From positions 62,001 to 126,000 of the forward strand of contig NZ_LZTB01000035.1 of NCBI RefSeq assembly GCF_001665685.1: a stretch of DNA of 64,000 bases. Direction: 5' to 3'. The position numbers and the translations under genes are program-made. The DNA is from Mycobacterium sp. 852013-50091_SCH5140682. Its GTDB lineage: Bacteria > Actinomycetota > Actinomycetes > Mycobacteriales > Mycobacteriaceae. This document shows, one piece after another, positions 37,032 to 43,988 of this stretch. How positions within the stretch are numbered: position 1 is the first letter of the stretch; each line of letters starts with the position of its first letter. The notes beneath the pieces are model-generated. The model saw only the letters and a program-made list of their open reading frames with translations. It ran no database searches and was not told where the DNA came from.

Positions 37032-37142
37032 CTAGATCGGCGGATATGCCGGCGGCGGATACGTACCGCGAAGCGCCCACGGCAACCAATTGAAGAAGTA
37101 TTCGAGTTCGTCACTTGCGTCGTAGTCAGGGCTGGGATCCAC
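37032..37142 (-). CDS. Candidate small protein (36 residues)
   Basis: A GTG-initiated frame with GGAGAG 5 bases upstream. The product contains DPSPDYDASDELEYFFNWLP followed by WALRGTYPPPAYPPI. Its acidic start, aromatic centre and proline-rich end are not what a random frame looks like. It lies between the membrane-protein gene and the MPT51-like gene, all on the minus strand. Function unknown; homologues would be needed to confirm it. Confidence 0.45.
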   Translation of the reverse strand: MDPSPDYDASDELEYFFNWLPWALRGTYPPPAYPPI

Positions 37143-37172
37143 AAGCACTCTCCGATCAACTTATCTGAATTA

Positions 37173-37187
37173 TCTTGCCGAGCAAGA
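37173..37187. promoter_or_regulatory. Palindromic operator candidate
   Basis: TCTTGCCGAGCAAGA has perfect 6-base arms around a 3-base centre. It lies about 30 bases upstream of the small GTG frame and 220 bases before the MPT51-like gene. A dimeric repressor could bind here; identity unknown. Confidence 0.4.
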
Positions 37188-37224
37188 CAATCTGCTCACC
37201 TCAAAGGCAATCTTGTTCACGGCG

Positions 37225-37968
37225 CTACTCCACCTCTAGACGACGCAAGGCGCGGAACGCGAACGGCGTCAAGACCGCGATGAGAACAAAGAACATCACG
37301 AACACGGCCCAGAAGTTGAGTACGCCATGCCAAGCGAACGGACCGGTGCGCGCAAACGGGACGAAGACGAGAGGGATGTATACAGCCGCGGTCAGGAAAC
37401 AGACGTAGCCCACCCAGCGAGGAAACAGCGGTTCGGCGCGTCGGTCTTTCAAGATCGCAATTCCCAATGCCACGCTCTGCAAGAACGAGAACATCCATGT
37501 CAGATCGAAGAACAACCACCCCAAGTCGTACAACGTCTGGATGCTCTCCGCCGAGCGTGCTTCGGACCGAAATGCGGCGGTCTGCCAGACAATTGCCGGA
37601 ACGACGGTAACCACACCGGTCATCAGGCCACCGATCAACTCCGTCATGGACAGGGGGCCCATCGGCCCCTCCATGCGGCTGACGATCTTCGACAGCGCGA
37701 TGCTCCAGGTGTAATAGCACGGAGCACCCACCGCCATCAGCACCATGCCGATTCGGATCGACGTCTCGTGCTCACGGAAGTATGCGGCAATACCCGCCGC
37801 ATCGAGGTCCTCGCCGGGCGGTGGCCAGAAACCCGCGAACACAGCGAATCCCAATAGTCCTAGCCCGGCATAGATAACAACTGTCCACAACGCAACACGA
37901 AGAAGTCGATAGTCGGCGCGGTCAGTGGCGATGCGTTCGCTCGCGCTTGGGTTGATGGTGACTGTCAC
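37225..37968 (-). CDS. Multi-pass membrane protein, unknown function
   Basis: A 247-residue protein with about six or seven hydrophobic segments: LLRVALWTVVIYAGLGLLGF, IGMVLMAVGAPCYYTWSIAL, ELIGGLMTGVVTVVPAIVW, WLFFDLTWMFSFLQSVALG, WVGYVCFLTAAVYIPLVFV and FWAVFVMFFVLIAVLTPFAF. The GTG at 37968 has GGAGGAG 4 bases upstream, better than the earlier in-frame ATG. No family is recognised. Similar proteins often lie near lipid-degradation genes in mycobacteria, but no role can be read from the sequence. Confidence 0.8.
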   Translation of the reverse strand: MTVTINPSASERIATDRADYRLLRVALWTVVIYAGLGLLGFAVFAGFWPPPGEDLDAAGIAAYFREHETSIRIGMVLMAVGAPCYYTWSIALSKIVSRMEGPMGPLSMTELIGGLMTGVVTVVPAIVWQTAAFRSEARSAESIQTLYDLGWLFFDLTWMFSFLQSVALGIAILKDRRAEPLFPRWVGYVCFLTAAVYIPLVFVPFARTGPFAWHGVLNFWAVFVMFFVLIAVLTPFAFRALRRLEVE

Positions 37969-38090
37969 GTTTCTCCTCCGGTCCGGCTTCGGGTCCACCG
38001 ACACTTGGGCCGGCCCACGCACCGCGCCCACAGGAGGACTTTAATCAAAATTAAGATAAACAACTACGAGATGGCGCTTTTGCTGCAGCG

Positions 38091-39146
38091 TCAAATTATG
38101 AAACCCTTCACCGTAGCCATCGCATCGATTCGCTCGGCGTGTGAGGAGGCAACGGCATCGGCGAGCACGCAAGTGACACCCGCATCCTTGAGCGCAGCTA
38201 GCCGATCCCCCACCTCGGCACGACTGCCGATCAGCGAGATCGCCCGTGCGAATTCCTCCGGAACAGCCTCGGCTGCGGCGGATTTCGCACCACCAAGAAA
38301 GAGGTCTTGGATCTGGCGCGCCTGCTGCGGGTAACCATACCGAGCGAAGAGAGCGTTGTAGTAGTTCTTACCGGCGGCACCCATGCCGCCCACATACAGC
38401 GCCACATTCGCGCGGACGGCGTTCAATGCACTTGTCACGCGGTCGGAGTCGTCCGAGATCAGCAGCGGGCATTGCACGCTGATGCCTAGATCATCGAGTT
38501 CACCGTCGCGGCGAGCTTTTCCTGCCCGCAGCGCGTCTCCGAACGCGCGATCGGCTCGTTCGGGATGAAACAGAATGGGTTGCCACTCATCGAAGATCTC
38601 AGCGGCCAACTCAACATTCTCGGGTCCTATCGCGGCCAGCGCCATCGGAATCCGGGCCCGCACAGGTGTCCCGATGATCTTCAGCGGCTTCCCGAGTCCC
38701 GACCCACCAGAATCGACGTCCAGCGGCAACGTGTAGTGCTTTCCGCGGTATTCGCTGGCCTCCCGCCGCCAGATCTTGCGGCAGATGGCCACGTGTTCGC
38801 GTGCACGTTCGATAGGTGCGTCGTATTTGACCCCGTGGAAACCTTCGATGACTTGTGGGCCCGACGCACCGATACCAAGGATGCACCGACCACCACTCAC
38901 GTAGTCGATTCCGGCGGCCGTCATCGCCAGGTTGGTAGGCGTCCGGGAAAACATCGGCAACACACCGAAGGCCAGCTCGGCGCGGCACGTCTTGGCAGCC
39001 ACATATCCCATCTGGCTGACCGCATCCACACTGTAGGCCTCGGCAATCATGACCCGATCCAGACCCACCTGTTCGAACTCGGGGAGTCGGTCAACGACTG
39101 CGGCAAACTCACTTCCGTAGTAGCGCAAGGGCATACCTAGTTTCAC
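38091..39146 (-). CDS. LLM-class (F420-dependent-type) oxidoreductase
   Basis: A 351-residue luciferase-like monooxygenase-fold protein: MKLGMPLRYYGSEF, DRVMIAEAYSVDAVSQMGYV, AAGIDYVSGGRCILGIGASG with PQVIEGFHGVKYD, then RAREHVAICRKIWR and PLKIIGTPVRARIPMALAAI. The last 60 residues carry the usual SLIGSRAEVGDRL. The GTG start has AAGGAG 8 bases upstream. Mycobacterial members use F420 for hydride transfer or act as flavin monooxygenases. A TetR gene lies directly upstream on the same strand. Confidence 0.9.
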   Translation of the reverse strand: MKLGMPLRYYGSEFAAVVDRLPEFEQVGLDRVMIAEAYSVDAVSQMGYVAAKTCRAELAFGVLPMFSRTPTNLAMTAAGIDYVSGGRCILGIGASGPQVIEGFHGVKYDAPIERAREHVAICRKIWRREASEYRGKHYTLPLDVDSGGSGLGKPLKIIGTPVRARIPMALAAIGPENVELAAEIFDEWQPILFHPERADRAFGDALRAGKARRDGELDDLGISVQCPLLISDDSDRVTSALNAVRANVALYVGGMGAAGKNYYNALFARYGYPQQARQIQDLFLGGAKSAAAEAVPEEFARAISLIGSRAEVGDRLAALKDAGVTCVLADAVASSHAERIDAMATVKGFII

Positions 39147-39215
39147 AGCTGCATCTCCTTCATCGGTTTTCGCCGCGTCGGCCGCGGCGTTGCCCGGCCG
39201 TGGCCAGGTGGCGCG

Positions 39216-39791
39216 TCACTGCGGTTGGCCTTCCAGAACGGAGAGGAGATCCCGGAAGATCGCCTCCAGCCCGTCAAGATCAGGCGCAAGGGCGGCCTGC
39301 TCGTAGCCGATGAGCAGGTACAACGCCGCATCGGCGAATCGGCTGGCACGCGGCTCGTCGTTAGCGATCTGGAGCGCGGAGTCAAATACCACCTGTCGGC
39401 GTAGCTCATCTACTTCCGCCTGCACCGCATGCACGTCAGGATCGACCCGGCTCCAGGCACGGATCGCACCCTCAGCAGTGTGATCCAGACTCAGCGCCAC
39501 TTCGACGAGTCGCTCGATGCGTCGGTACGGATCGAGTTCGCCGCGCAGTAGACGCAGTTGCGTCAAGGTCGCCTCGTTCTTCCAATATTCGATCACTTGC
39601 GTCCGGTACTGCGCCCAACTGCCGAAGAAGTGATAGAACGACCCGGACGTGACCATTAGGCGGCTACACACTTCGGCGAGCTTGAGGCCAAGATGCCCCT
39701 GGTCAGCCAAGGTCTGCAGACCGACAACCATGTAGTCCTCACGCGTTGCAGACTTGTTTGCACGCACCCGCGCGGACCCCGCTGTTGCCAT
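39216..39791 (-). CDS. TetR-family regulator
   Basis: A 191-residue regulator. The N-terminal HTH is DYMVVGLQTLADQGHLGLKL, EVCSRLMVTSGSFYHFFGSW; the C-terminal helical domain covers residues 75-188. It is divergent from the phosphotransferase gene at 39936 and upstream of the LLM gene on its own strand. The intervening 145 bases hold a dyad with arms ATTCT/AGAAT. Ligand unknown, probably an acyl-CoA or similar in this setting. Confidence 0.88.
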   Translation of the reverse strand: MATAGSARVRANKSATREDYMVVGLQTLADQGHLGLKLAEVCSRLMVTSGSFYHFFGSWAQYRTQVIEYWKNEATLTQLRLLRGELDPYRRIERLVEVALSLDHTAEGAIRAWSRVDPDVHAVQAEVDELRRQVVFDSALQIANDEPRASRFADAALYLLIGYEQAALAPDLDGLEAIFRDLLSVLEGQPQ

Positions 39792-39797
39792 GCACGT

Positions 39798-39816
39798 ATT
39801 CTAATGCAGAATAAAT
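39798..39816. promoter_or_regulatory. Candidate operator between divergent tetR and phosphotransferase genes
   Basis: ATTCTAATGCAGAATAAAT contains a dyad (ATTCT, 5 bases, AGAAT) 7 bases from the tetR ATG. It resembles the site at 41879 (TTCTA followed by AGAAT) and so may belong to the same motif group, with one extra base. Likely an autoregulatory TetR site. Confidence 0.4.
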
Positions 39817-39935
39817 AATGGATGGTCACCGCGGGCGATCCGTCGCCTGCGCCGTGGCAGACCACCGCGGGTCCTTGGCTTGTGCCGTTGGACGCGCTCC
39901 GCGATCTTCAGTGGAACAGAGCGACAGAAGGGTCG

Positions 39936-41006
39936 ATGGCAATGGACCTGCGGAAATCCACCGGTGCTGACACCTCGCCAACCTCAGCTACTGGCGGCAT
40001 GTGGACACAACCTGAATCCGTTGCACAGTGGCTGGAACGGAACCAGGCAGATGTCACGCCCCCGGTAATGATCAAGCGGGTCGGAATCGGCCAGTCGAAT
40101 ATCACCACAGTCGTCACCGATCACGCTGGCCGCGAATGGGTGATGCGTGAGCCACCGCCAGGCGACTCCGCCAGTAAGGCACACGACGTGATACGCGAAG
40201 CCCAGATACTCGGGGCACTTGCGGAAACCGACGTACCGGTGCCCAGAGTCCTTGGAACAGGAGTGAGTCCCTCCGGTTCACCTTTTCTGGTCATGGAGCG
40301 AGCACCCGGCGCACCCCTAGAAAGCGAACAGGACGCCCAGGAACTGAACCCCAATCAGCGCCAGGTCCTCGGTATTTCTGTGGCAGAGACACTGGGCCGT
40401 CTGCACCGTCTCGACGCTTCAATTTTGGGTATCGACACGTCCACCAGTCCATATCTTGTTCGCCAGTTGCGTCGGGTATCAGCAGCGTGGGAGCGGGTGC
40501 GCCACGCCAGCCGACATGACCGCGATTGGGAGGCGGTGTGCGCCGGTTTGTCACAGCGGCTTCCGCGACCGTCTCCCGCGGTCATCATGCACGGCGACTA
40601 TCGGTTGTCCAATCTTTTGGTTTCCGCGGGGCGCATCACCGCAGTGCTCGACTGGGAGCTGTGCACCATCGGCGATCCATTCGCCGACCTCGCGTGGTTG
40701 CTCGACGACTGGCGTCCTGCTGATGAGTCGGCCATCGTGATGCCGTCGCCGACCCGCGCCGGGGGCTTTCCCGATCGCGACGAAATGGTCGACGTATACC
40801 GCGACGTGACGGGCTTTCCAGTAGGGGGCCTCGACTACTACAGGGCATTCTCGCAATGGCGTGCCGCCAGCCTTCTGGAGGGCGTACGAGCGCGCCGGCT
40901 GGCCGGCGCGATGGGTTCACACGCAGCGATCGACCCCGAGGAACTCGAAAACTCCATCGGTGTGCTGCTGACCTCGGCCGCCGGGCATCTCGCGAAGGTG
41001 GCCTGA
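39936..41006 (+). CDS. Phosphotransferase family protein (APH fold, acyl-CoA-dehydrogenase-associated)
   Basis: A protein of about 356 residues. It has a kinase-like fold with VGIGQSNITTVVTD (nucleotide loop), WVMREPPPGD, LVMERAPGAPL, the Brenner motif HGDYRLSNLL and DWELCTIGDPFADLAWLLDD. This is the group often fused or linked to acyl-CoA dehydrogenases (ACAD10-like), which may phosphorylate 4-hydroxy-acyl substrates for beta-oxidation. The frame is open from 39822; ATGs at 39936 and 39942 follow AGAAGGG and are preferred. It is adjacent to TetR genes on both sides. Confidence 0.9.
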   Translation: MAMDLRKSTGADTSPTSATGGMWTQPESVAQWLERNQADVTPPVMIKRVGIGQSNITTVVTDHAGREWVMREPPPGDSASKAHDVIREAQILGALAETDVPVPRVLGTGVSPSGSPFLVMERAPGAPLESEQDAQELNPNQRQVLGISVAETLGRLHRLDASILGIDTSTSPYLVRQLRRVSAAWERVRHASRHDRDWEAVCAGLSQRLPRPSPAVIMHGDYRLSNLLVSAGRITAVLDWELCTIGDPFADLAWLLDDWRPADESAIVMPSPTRAGGFPDRDEMVDVYRDVTGFPVGGLDYYRAFSQWRAASLLEGVRARRLAGAMGSHAAIDPEELENSIGVLLTSAAGHLAKVA

Positions 41007-41013
41007 GGCGCCG

Positions 41014-41676
41014 CTACTTTGCGGACATGTCAGCGAGCCCATGCCGGATCACTGACTGGGCGTTTGCGACCACCGTTTCAATCGCGCCGCGCCGCGGATT
41101 CCACCATTCCACCGCCCAATTCAGTGCACCGAGCACCAACATTTGGGCGATGTAGAGGTCCAGCTCTGGCCGGAGCACGCCTTCACGCGCAACATCGTTG
41201 ATCAATCTGCGCCAAATCTCGCCATAACGCTCTTCTTCCAGGACCTGACGCTTGCGAATATCCTGGGGAACCTGCCCGGCGTTGCGAATCGCAGCAGTCG
41301 TGTAGTGCGAGATCTCGAGTGCATGCCGCAGGTGCGCCTCGACAGCGATCAGAAGTTTGTCGATTGGGGCAGTCCCGTCAGGAACCTCGTCCAGGACTGC
41401 GGCGACATGTGATCGCATGTCGGCGATACCCGACCACATCACCTCTTCGATGAGCTCGTCGCGGGACGGGAAGTAGTAGTAAATGGCCGGCGCCTGTAGG
41501 TCTGCCTCGGCCGCCACGTCAGTGAGCCGCAAGCCGGCGTAGCCATGTTCCGACAGGACGCGTGCAGCTGCATCCAAGATTCTCGAGCGTGTCAACGCCG
41601 ATTTAGATTCTGAAATCGACTCACCGAGAATCGACTCGTCGGCGTCGACTGGCGGCCGGGAGCGTTGCCTGGGCAT
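41014..41676 (-). CDS. TetR-family regulator, paralogue of the one at 52203
   Basis: A 220-residue regulator. The HTH is RILDAAARVLSEHGYAGLRL, TDVAAEADLQAPAIYYYF and the C-terminal domain runs through AIRNAGQVPQDIRKRQ and GALNWAVEWWNPRRGAIETV. It matches the TetR at 52203 almost throughout (same APAIYYYF, ESHLRHELE-like and WWHPRRG-like blocks), so the two probably bind related DNA sites and ligands. The ATG at 41676 is used; a TTG eight codons earlier is less likely. It is convergent with the phosphotransferase gene, with a 7-base gap. Confidence 0.93.
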   Translation of the reverse strand: MPRQRSRPPVDADESILGESISESKSALTRSRILDAAARVLSEHGYAGLRLTDVAAEADLQAPAIYYYFPSRDELIEEVMWSGIADMRSHVAAVLDEVPDGTAPIDKLLIAVEAHLRHALEISHYTTAAIRNAGQVPQDIRKRQVLEEERYGEIWRRLINDVAREGVLRPELDLYIAQMLVLGALNWAVEWWNPRRGAIETVVANAQSVIRHGLADMSAK

Positions 41677-41878
41677 CCGACCATGATACGGCCGAAACAA
41701 TCAGCCGATCGACGTTACCGTAGCTCCGACCGGCCGGCGTTTTCCCCCATCCGCGGCTTTAGATGGCACTTAGCGGTCGCCACCGTTGCTCGATACCCCT
41801 CGCGCAGAAGCCCCGCATCCAGACCTGCTGCGGTACTGCCTCGCCCAAGCTGGGGCTTCACTGCATCGCACAAGAATG

Positions 41879-41896
41879 ACTTAATTCTAAATAGAA
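41879..41896 (-). promoter_or_regulatory. Shared AT-rich regulatory motif, copy 1
   Basis: Read on the minus strand it is TTCTATTTAGAATTAAGT, related to the copies at 42992, 49527 and 52911. It also has a TTCTA/TAGAA dyad. It lies 6 bases upstream of a TTGACC box and between the TetR gene (41676, minus) and the DUF732 gene (41937, plus), so it could control both. Confidence 0.5.
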
Positions 41897-41901
41897 AATG
41901 C

Positions 41902-41930
41902 TTGACCTGAGCGCATCCATTGCGCACAGT
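41902..41930 (+). promoter_or_regulatory. Promoter candidate for DUF732 protein
   Basis: TTGACC at 41902-41907, 17 bases, then CACAGT at 41925-41930, 6 bases before the GTG start at 41937. The same TTGACY-N17-CACAGTTG arrangement recurs at 43016, with the same distance to a GTG. The -10 element is not a good TANNNT, so support comes from conservation between the two places rather than from consensus. Confidence 0.5.
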
Positions 41931-41936
41931 TGACGC

Positions 41937-42371
41937 GTGATCTCCGTAACAGGATCCCGCCCCGGCGGACCGACTCATGCCCCTGGCGCATCGCGCAGAG
42001 CGTCTCAGGGACGGACGTGGGCCGGCACCACATTAGCTTTGGTTGGCGCCACCGCCGCCGCAGCGCTGACGTTGAGCTCAACAGGGGTCGCGCAAGCCGA
42101 TACTGTTGCCTACCTGATCAACGTCACGGTGCGGCCGGGGTATGGATTCCCCAACGCCCAAGCGGCCGTGGACTACGGCAACGGACTGTGCGACAAGATT
42201 CAAACCGGCCATCCCTACGCGTCGCTCCTGGCTGACGTGAAGCGCGACTTCGGCACTGCCGACGAGTACCAAGCGTCGTACCTCATTACCCAGGCCGCCA
42301 ATGAACTATGCCCCGCCGCCATTTGGCAGCTGAGACAGTCGGCCGCCGGCTACCGCCCGGGATCGGAGTAG
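41937..42371 (+). CDS. Exported DUF732-type protein
   Basis: A 144-residue protein from a GTG. A hydrophobic segment (WAGTTLALVGATAAAALTL) ends at VAQA-DT, a likely signal-peptidase site. The mature part, YLINVTVRPGYGFPNAQAAV, DYGNGLCDKIQTGHPYASLL and NELCPAAIW, has the two cysteines and layout of the mycobacterial DUF732 family of small secreted helical proteins. Function unknown. The GTG is 6 bases after the putative -10 element, so the mRNA may be leaderless. A CAP-domain gene follows 4 bases downstream. Confidence 0.82.
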   Translation: MISVTGSRPGGPTHAPGASRRASQGRTWAGTTLALVGATAAAALTLSSTGVAQADTVAYLINVTVRPGYGFPNAQAAVDYGNGLCDKIQTGHPYASLLADVKRDFGTADEYQASYLITQAANELCPAAIWQLRQSAAGYRPGSE

Positions 42372-42375
42372 ATCT

Positions 42376-42906
42376 GTGCCACACACCCTATTTTCTTTCG
42401 ATCAGCTCCATCGGCGCAGATCATTCACGAGACTCCTGATAGCCGGGCGCACAGCAGTTTTGGCGACGACGATCGCGACCGCTATCGCAGCACCGGCACA
42501 CGCCGACAACCGCCGCTTCAACAACAGCGTCGTTGCCAACGTGTACACCGTGCAGCATCAAGCGGGGTGCCAGAACAACGTGGCGGCGAACACGCAACTG
42601 ACGCTGGCTGCGCAATGGCACGCAATTGACGTGCTCAACAACCGCGAGCTGGGCGGCGATCTCGGATCGGATGGCTCCACACCCCAGTCACGCGCGGAGG
42701 CGGCCGGCTACCACGGAGTTGTGCAGCAGACGGTCGGTATCAACCCGGCACTCGCGATGAGTGGCATCGAGTTGATCAACCAGTGGTACTACGACCCCGC
42801 GTCGCTTGCCATAATGCAGAACTGCGCCAACACCCAGATGGGCGTCTGGTCGGAGAACAGCTTGGACCGAACCGTAGTGGTCGCGGTCTACGGCCACCCG
42901 GCCTGA
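42376..42906 (+). CDS. Exported CAP-domain (SCP/PR1-like) protein
   Basis: A 176-residue protein with a GTG start and GGAG 7 bases upstream. The signal segment is LLIAGRTAVLATTIATAIAA with cleavage at AHA-DN. The mature part, NNSVVANVYTVQHQAGCQNN, LTLAAQWHAIDVLNN, GYHGVVQQTVGINP and MGVWSENSLDRTVVVAVYG, matches small mycobacterial CAP-fold secreted proteins with two cysteines. It follows the DUF732 gene after 4 bases, so they form one operon. Sterol or lipid binding is known for some CAP proteins; it is not shown here. Confidence 0.82.
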   Translation: MPHTLFSFDQLHRRRSFTRLLIAGRTAVLATTIATAIAAPAHADNRRFNNSVVANVYTVQHQAGCQNNVAANTQLTLAAQWHAIDVLNNRELGGDLGSDGSTPQSRAEAAGYHGVVQQTVGINPALAMSGIELINQWYYDPASLAIMQNCANTQMGVWSENSLDRTVVVAVYGHPA

Positions 42907-42991
42907 TTGACGCGCCACTCCGAGGCATCACATCCGGGTAGCGACAGTCGAATATCAGTGCACCATTGGTTATTTCGGAACCGAATGCGAT

Positions 42992-43010
42992 ATTTTAATC
43001 TCACATAGAA
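42992..43010 (-). promoter_or_regulatory. Shared AT-rich regulatory motif, copy 2
   Basis: Minus-strand reading TTCTATGTGAGATTAAAAT matches the 52911 copy at 14 of 19 positions, including TTCTATGT and ATTA. It lies 6 bases upstream of TTGACT, exactly as copy 1 does relative to TTGACC. Confidence 0.55.
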
Positions 43011-43015
43011 ACTTG

Positions 43016-43044
43016 TTGACTTGTCACCTTGCGCTGCGCACAGT
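43016..43044 (+). promoter_or_regulatory. Promoter candidate upstream of mycothiol-type enzyme gene
   Basis: TTGACT at 43016-43021, 17 bases, then CACAGT at 43039-43044, with TGCGCACAGTTG shared with the promoter at 41902. A GTG follows after 6 bases (43051) and opens a 18-residue frame ending at 43107, overlapping the start of the next gene at 43098. Confidence 0.5.
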
Positions 43045-43050
43045 TGTTGT

Positions 43051-43107
43051 GTGAATTCTCAACCGATTACCGATCTGCCTGATCCCTCGCACGTGGGATG
43101 GCAGTAA
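43051..43107 (+). CDS. Possible leader peptide overlapping the next gene start
   Basis: GTG at 43051 to TAA at 43107, encoding MNSQPITDLPDPSHVGWQ. It starts at the same distance from the promoter-like block as the DUF732 GTG does in the twin promoter, and its stop overlaps the downstream ATG (43098) by 10 bases. It could be a leaderless short peptide coupling translation, or the remains of an older N-terminus. Weak evidence. Confidence 0.3.
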   Translation: MNSQPITDLPDPSHVGWQ

Positions 43108-43919
43108 AAACCATGGCCCTTGCCCCCTTGAAGCGCCCAGCTCACAGGGACGGCGTCGTTGCCCTACGTGCTGAGCGCGCCGAGCTTCTCGACCTGTGCC
43201 ATACCCTCAGCGACTCGCAATGGCGGTTGCCCAGCATGGCACCCGGCTGGACTGTTCAGGATGTGGTCAGTCACATCGGAGCCGGGTGCCATGCGATCTT
43301 CACCACCGAATCTCTGAAACTGTTACTGAGCAAAGATATCGAGCAGTCCAACGACGAGATGGTCTGGGCACGGCGGGTGAGGCGGCCCGATGAGACCGTG
43401 GCGGAATACGAGCGGTGGAGTGCGCGAATCATCCAGCTCGCCACGCTGGTCACCAAATCGCCCCTGACCAGATTGCCAGTACCGCTAGCCGAGCTCGGTC
43501 GCTTTCCCGTAGGGCTATTACTCACTGGCGCCATGGTTTTCGATCATCACACACATATGCGCCACGATCTTGCGCCTGCACTGGGTCTGTCACCTTCCCC
43601 TCCTGCTCCCCGCCGGATGGCCGTCGTGATCGACTGGATGCTGGCGGTGCTGGGGAATCAACTCCGATCAGGACGCCCGGAGTGGCTGAGTCGCCCTGTG
43701 GGCCTGCGTCTTACCGGGCCGGGCGGAGGTGCGTGGACGATCCAACGAGACGGTCGCATACTTTCAGGAATCGAACGGCCGGCTGTGGAGATCGTCGGGG
43801 ACAGCTCCGACTTTCCCTCGTGGGCAACAAAGCGTTCGGATTGGCGCGACTACGACATCAACATAGTCGGAGACACCGGCTACGGGGCGGTATTCCTCGA
43901 CGAGTTGAACGTGGTCTGA
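43098..43919 (+). CDS. Maleylpyruvate isomerase-like / DinB-fold mycothiol-dependent enzyme
   Basis: A 273-residue protein: ALRAERAELLDLCHTLSDSQ, APGWTVQDVVSHIGAGCHAI with a metal-ligand His, and MVFDHHTHMRHDLAPALG with further histidines. These fit the four-helix MDMPI_N/DinB domain; the C-terminal 80 residues (LRLTGPGGGAWTIQRDG, IVGDSSDF) form the sterol-carrier-like second domain common in this family. Members use mycothiol for isomerisation or detoxification. Substrate unknown. ATG 43098 is the first reasonable start. Confidence 0.8.
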   Translation: MAVKTMALAPLKRPAHRDGVVALRAERAELLDLCHTLSDSQWRLPSMAPGWTVQDVVSHIGAGCHAIFTTESLKLLLSKDIEQSNDEMVWARRVRRPDETVAEYERWSARIIQLATLVTKSPLTRLPVPLAELGRFPVGLLLTGAMVFDHHTHMRHDLAPALGLSPSPPAPRRMAVVIDWMLAVLGNQLRSGRPEWLSRPVGLRLTGPGGGAWTIQRDGRILSGIERPAVEIVGDSSDFPSWATKRSDWRDYDINIVGDTGYGAVFLDELNVV

Positions 43920-43988
43920 GAATGACCGCCCCTACTGCATGTCTGGGGAGCGGGATCTTGACAACTGCCGAAAATCAGACCATCGATT

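Noticed and set aside
38041..38062. AT-rich TTAATCAAAATTAAG as another copy of the shared motif
   Set aside because: It lacks the TTCTAT core and aligns poorly with the four good copies.
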